The position numbers were made by a program, and so were the translations under genes. A stretch of 64,000 bases of DNA from Isochrysis galbana (Eukaryota > Haptophyta > Isochrysidales > Isochrysidaceae), in NCBI GenBank assembly GCA_018136815.1, contig CM030931.1, forward strand, positions 10,303,072 through 10,367,071, in the 5' to 3' direction. The notes under the pieces are model-generated. The model had not been told where the DNA came from and did not search any database. It saw only the letters and a program-made list of their open reading frames with translations. Shown piece by piece: positions 61,301 through 64,000 of this stretch; the stretch's first letter is position 1; each line of letters begins with the position of its first letter.

Positions 61301-62065
61301 AGGCAGTGCATCGCCGTCGGCCTTCAAGGTTGTCAACCCAACTCCACGCATTGGGCGCACAGTCAACCACACGGTGATGCCGTCCAGATCGCTGGCCACC
61401 TCCCCGGCATCTCCAACCTCGACGTCGAGAGCTCCAGGCGGGATGCCAAGAGCAACACTGAGGCATGAACGAAATTGCTCCAGCTGAAAGGAGGCTTTAG
61501 GAGCCTCAGTAGATGGTTGAGCGTCCTTCTTCGCATCTTTTTTAGGGGCAGGCGGAGCTTTCCCTCCTTTGCCCTTTGCGGCTGGCTTGGACTCTGCCGC
61601 AGCCTCTGCCGCAGCCCGGGCTTCTGCCTCCCGTGCCGCCCTTCGTGCGGCCTGCGCGCGCTCGATGGGCCAAGCGTCGAGGCGCAGCTCAATTTTGGAT
61701 CTTTTGACCATCTCGGTCTTGGAGAGTTCCAGCTTCCAAACATCATCGAAGTGACCATGATCAGCACGAGTGCCGCCCAAGACGAGCGCACAGTTTCTCA
61801 GACCAACGGCCACGTGACCGCTGCGAGGCTCTGGCATCGCGCCCTCAGGGGACTCAAGAACCCACTTGCCACTGGCCGATGGGTGCCGTATCCAAAGTTG
61901 TGCTGTTGGCTGAGGGGTGGATTGGACGGCGTCGGTGGGCGGATGGCGCGCGCCAAGCTGCGCGGAGACGGCCTGCCCGCCGAAGCAGATGAGCTTGCCC
62001 TCGCATTCGCACACAGAGTGCCCCTTGAGAGGGAGCTCAAAAGGCCCAGTCTGTGGCATCACCAT
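58334..62065 (-). CDS. Kelch and MORN repeat protein, 1243 residues
   Basis: Starts at ATG 62065 (a TTG three codons earlier is in frame); no intron is needed. Residues about 5-110 form partial Kelch blades (LICFGGQAV, HVAVGLRNCALVLGGTRADH, DDVWKLEL). About 140-190 is an Ala/Lys-rich helix (AARRAAREAEARAAAEAA). About 385-530 has more Kelch blades (HSATLMASGKLLVYGG, DVWQLD). About 700-1185 holds some 19 MORN repeats of the YEGEWxxGxRHGxGxxxYPDG type, nearly contiguous, with one longer insertion before the last three. MORN arrays bind lipids or scaffold axonemes and cell-division structures. Kelch plus MORN in one chain suggests a flagellar or cortical scaffold; that is inference. Confidence 0.8.
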   Translation of the reverse strand: MVMPQTGPFELPLKGHSVCECEGKLICFGGQAVSAQLGARHPPTDAVQSTPQPTAQLWIRHPSASGKWVLESPEGAMPEPRSGHVAVGLRNCALVLGGTRADHGHFDDVWKLELSKTEMVKRSKIELRLDAWPIERAQAARRAAREAEARAAAEAAAESKPAAKGKGGKAPPAPKKDAKKDAQPSTEAPKASFQLEQFRSCLSVALGIPPGALDVEVGDAGEVASDLDGITVWLTVRPMRGVGLTTLKADGDALPEAALSKLEELLIEAKPVSDAGVAAAPPAKDAAKGRKDSTVTIDESMKLEGMQRRLVNHRILGWKKYTEVTSAVKPIVRWSKVDVLTAAEADTSKTAEVASKSKGGNAAKGKGGAPEVAVGPERPSARTGHSATLMASGKLLVYGGMTSNGVVGDVWQLDVGNEYVWRPVTPAGNQLSSGRTYHGAMARPAPHLAGIDAVPPPTGDGREQLIIYGGSDGKSAALGSIAVLTFPEIVWSSPRVSGPAPSPRGWVATVGMGAEGNEWRGIIFGGVKGNGVSVHDAFTLRALGPIEAPSTSIADPKSGAKAAKKPPPKGKNGDPSLQLEPTSPSKEPEPSFAWFALPDVPATSLGRKGEARVMSSSDGGAILLAGAAEVAPVGRTYTIARILALEEGRDPDAEEHEEMPGEPEATVNTELPDSGAGTGMDSTNASLGEELLDTAHASAHKDSYNGPFDDGQPHGHGICKYADGSVYEGGWVRGLRHGHGTLTLPNMVYVGGFESGHPAGEGTWSYQDGSKYTGELMGGVREGKGTLWMADASEVTRGDIIGTATYIGGWARDSFEGHGTLRSDDGLVSYEGDFKDGLRHGSGVMRSRRCRGEPPEVYDGQWQRGHRHGRGRCTYPDGSMYEGEWISNQRNGWGEMTESDGALYSGKWVGGVRCGEGKWVAGGPAGVKIKKEMYQGQWQRNARHGRGRCEWPSGAVYEGDWRDGQRHGVGRLIRPDGGYFDGQWSRDQRHGYGTEVSASGDEYRGQWVGDVRQGEGELTSASGARYVGSWFADTQHGRGELTNNLGDKYVGDFNRGVCHGEGTCVYHSGAIYEGSWMNGHREGKGKCTYPAAIAPQFTTPSLASTLRDESNQDPKLDEAVYACYEGEWMADEREGLGRYIGAPEPHGRGETYDGLWKKGLPHGHGKCVYPDGDAYEGEWVEGKRHGGGSLTHPPVAFKLGEVAPVSTLSEQSRERPVTAPEFHALPKAPAGAATRPTTVQGIR

Positions 62066-62099
62066 GGGAGGCAAGCGCGGCGAACTCCCGTCGACGGCT

Positions 62100-62310
62100 G
62101 TAACTCTCTCTCTCGCGCGCGCGCTCTCCCTCCTTTCTTTCCTCTGTCTCTTCCCCTTCCTTTCTCTCTCTCCCTCCGTCCCTCTCTCTCCCTCGCTCCC
62201 TCTCTCGCTCCCTCTCTCGCGATCCTCTCCCCCCCCCCTCCCTCTCCCCCTCTCTCTTCCTTCCTCTCTCTTCCCGTGTTTCTCTCTCTCCCCCTACTCC
62301 CCCTCTCAAT
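62100..62310. repeat. Pyrimidine tract upstream of the MORN gene
   Basis: About 200 bases of CT-rich sequence on the plus strand (CTCTCTC, CCTTTC, CCCCCCCCC), starting 35 bases upstream of the start codon. CCCTACTCTAGAGC at 62420 lies further upstream. Confidence 0.75.
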
Positions 62311-62670
62311 CGAGGGAGAGTGGGCAGAGTGCCGTTGGCCGGCGTGGGCGTTACATAAAAGTTTAAAATCATACTCGACTAGATGAAGGCTAAATTACTA
62401 AATTATTGGTCCTTTACCCTACTCTAGAGCAAATCCGAGCATCCGATTCCTAGATGGTAAACACAGTTTTACCGTGTTTGTACGGGGGCCAAAATAATCT
62501 TCACAAAATTGCCGCTACTTGCACGGTTTGAGGCTGAGTGCACGTGGAACTCCCTACTACCTACTGCCCTCCCTTGCTTACCTATTACCTACCGACCACC
62601 GAGAGCCCCTTAATCCCCCCCCCCCCCCCCCCCCCCCAGGCCCCAAGCTCCTGCAGGCGGAGTCACCTGG

Positions 62671-62932
62671 TGGGAGGGAGGGCCCCTCCTAGATGGGAAA
62701 TAAGTATTTACCGTATTTGGCCAGAGGCAAAATACACATGTATTTGGCTGTATTTGAAGCGCGTCCTGGGTTGTAGTTGTAGGCCTCGAATGTCGAATGT
62801 ATTTGTATTTGATAAATATAAATGCATTTGGCCTCATTTGGCATTTGGTCGTAGGCCAAATATATATGTATTTATTGGCTGTATTTGCAGGCCCCAACAC
62901 CATAGTCCTCATCTAGGGGGCCCCTCCCTAGG
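62671..62932. repeat. Small MITE-like element with TATTTGGC internal repeats
   Basis: AGGGAGGGCCCCTCCTAGAT on the left is mirrored by CATCTAGGGGGCCCCTCCCT on the right, giving imperfect inverted ends of about 20 bases. The 220-base interior is AT-rich with at least eight copies of (G)TATTTG(G/T) and its reverse CAAATA, for example 62705, 62748, 62800 and 62865. No coding capacity. Flanking duplication was not resolved. Confidence 0.5.
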
Positions 62933-62937
62933 TCCTA

Positions 62938-64000
62938 GGTGGGACAAAATTTGATCCGCTTCCTTTCTCTACATCTACATCCCCTATACCCTCTCATCCG
63001 GCACTTCGCCAGCGATCGATGCCAACCTAGCTTCGGTCGGCGGTCGGACCCTTCCGTTGGCATGCCAACGGCCCAAGCAACGTCGGCGAGCCGTTGTGCA
63101 CACTGTACACTCCGTTGGCCCAGCTAGTTGACTCCGGTGCGTGCCCACGCCACATGCCAAAAAAATGACCCGTGCACACGGCGCCCCCACCCTTTTCAGA
63201 TCATAAAAGCCCCTTGATGCACGTGTGAATGCATGCGTCAACGGTGATGTGTACTTCATTCAAGCAGCAAGCAGCTTGCAGCGCGTGTGATATATATTAA
63301 TATATGCATGCAATGCAATCCGCACGAGAAGCAATAGCAATAGTTTCAATAGTGGGCAGCAATAAGCAGCGGCAGTGGTAAGAATATGCAGCAACCGCCG
63401 CCGCCGGCGACAGTAGCAATCGCAGCAGCAACAACAGTGAATTTGTTCCTTGCTCATAAAGCAAGGTAACGCATAACTTTGTCGCGAAGAAAAGTGCTCA
63501 AAAAGTTGGCTCCGAGGGTATGCACAGCTTCAAGTTCAAGCTTCCGTTCTTGCGCACGCATAGCTGCAACTTCAGCACGTAGGAAATCATCCGCTGCGAC
63601 GACCTAGGGGGTGCCATGTGCATCGACATAAGAAAAGGTCAACATACAAGGCGCACGCCCCTTGTGTGCTTCTCGTACATGCTTGTGGGAGGGCAATGGA
63701 AACATGCCTGCTTGCGCATGAGGCCGTCCAGTATTGATCGATCGCGGTGACTGAAAGGCTGAAAGTGGATTTGCGAAAGTATAGGTCGAGATGGCGGCTG
63801 AGGTGGGCACGGACGAGCCTCGAGGTGTAGGATGTCAGACGTGTGCAAGCCCATCCAGACAAGTTCAGGACAGCAATAGCCGTCAAGCGCGAAATGAACC
63901 TAGTTTTTCCACAGGGTTGACCGGCAAGCGTAAACACGTCACGTTTGAGCACGAAAGTTGGTCGGCCTTCGAGTATAAACCAGTCCGACAAGACCAAGGC
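62938..64000. other. Right-end intergenic region
   Basis: 63270-63460 is rich in GCAGCAA/GCAATAG-type trinucleotide repeats and AATATATTAATATATGCATGC. Minus-strand frames at 63587-63997 overlap one another and show no domain. No gene is supported up to the window end. Confidence 0.35.

Overview
This 64 kb window is a GC-rich nuclear contig from a eukaryotic microalga. I favour a haptophyte, but I infer this from style and not from a marker gene. The supporting signs are short introns (including one GC-AG intron), two proteins whose N-termini look like signal peptides followed by a plastid-type transit region, flagellate-type MORN/Kelch architecture, enormous homopurine/homopyrimidine tracts, and several classes of transposable element. 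No bacterial operons, rRNA, tRNA or CRISPR array could be supported.

Layout. 1-0.9 kb is one copy (A) of a repeated virus-like cassette, followed by a broken cysteine-rich gene. 1.7-2.4 kb is an LTR remnant. 3.1-7.1 kb is an apparently complete 4.0 kb DNA transposon with TTAA target duplications, coding for a Mutator/Kolobok-type transposase with CXC and Tudor-like tails. 8.0-11.4 kb is a six-exon gene for a polytopic membrane protein resembling the XK-related family, ending in a RING-H2 finger. 13.1-14.0 kb (minus) is a coiled-coil protein. 15.7-19.1 kb is a 5'-truncated LINE. 19.7-24.0 kb (minus) is an intronless AASDH-type adenylation-ACP-PQQ propeller enzyme.

24.9-29.4 kb is the most unusual part. 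It is a 4.54 kb unit with about 22 bp terminal inverted repeats and a TA target duplication, sitting inside a cytochrome b561-like gene. It carries a mosaic of virus-like genes and gene fragments: a 211-residue protein also present at the window start, an AT-rich coiled-coil protein, a putatively myristoylated tail-anchored protein, ankyrin fragments, an F-box-like protein and an FkbM-like methyltransferase tail. No transposase is visible in it. A third, inverted partial copy (C) lies at 31.8-32.6 kb.

The right half holds mostly ordinary genes: a single-TM protein (33.3 kb), a secreted methyltransferase-like gene with an in-frame TGA (35.3-36.4 kb, minus), a three-exon phytanoyl-CoA-dioxygenase-like 2OG-Fe(II) oxygenase (38.1-39.6 kb), a disordered protein with TQT motifs (43.3-45.5 kb), a mercuric-reductase-like flavoprotein (47.4-49.0 kb, minus), a plastid-type protein (50.6-51.5 kb), a truncated Ty3/gypsy gag-protease fused to LTR remnants of another element (53.5-57.4 kb), and a large Kelch-MORN protein (58.3-62.1 kb, minus). 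The genes look like independent eukaryotic units with no shared pathway. Their spacing is filled with simple repeats, palindromes and dispersed repeats.
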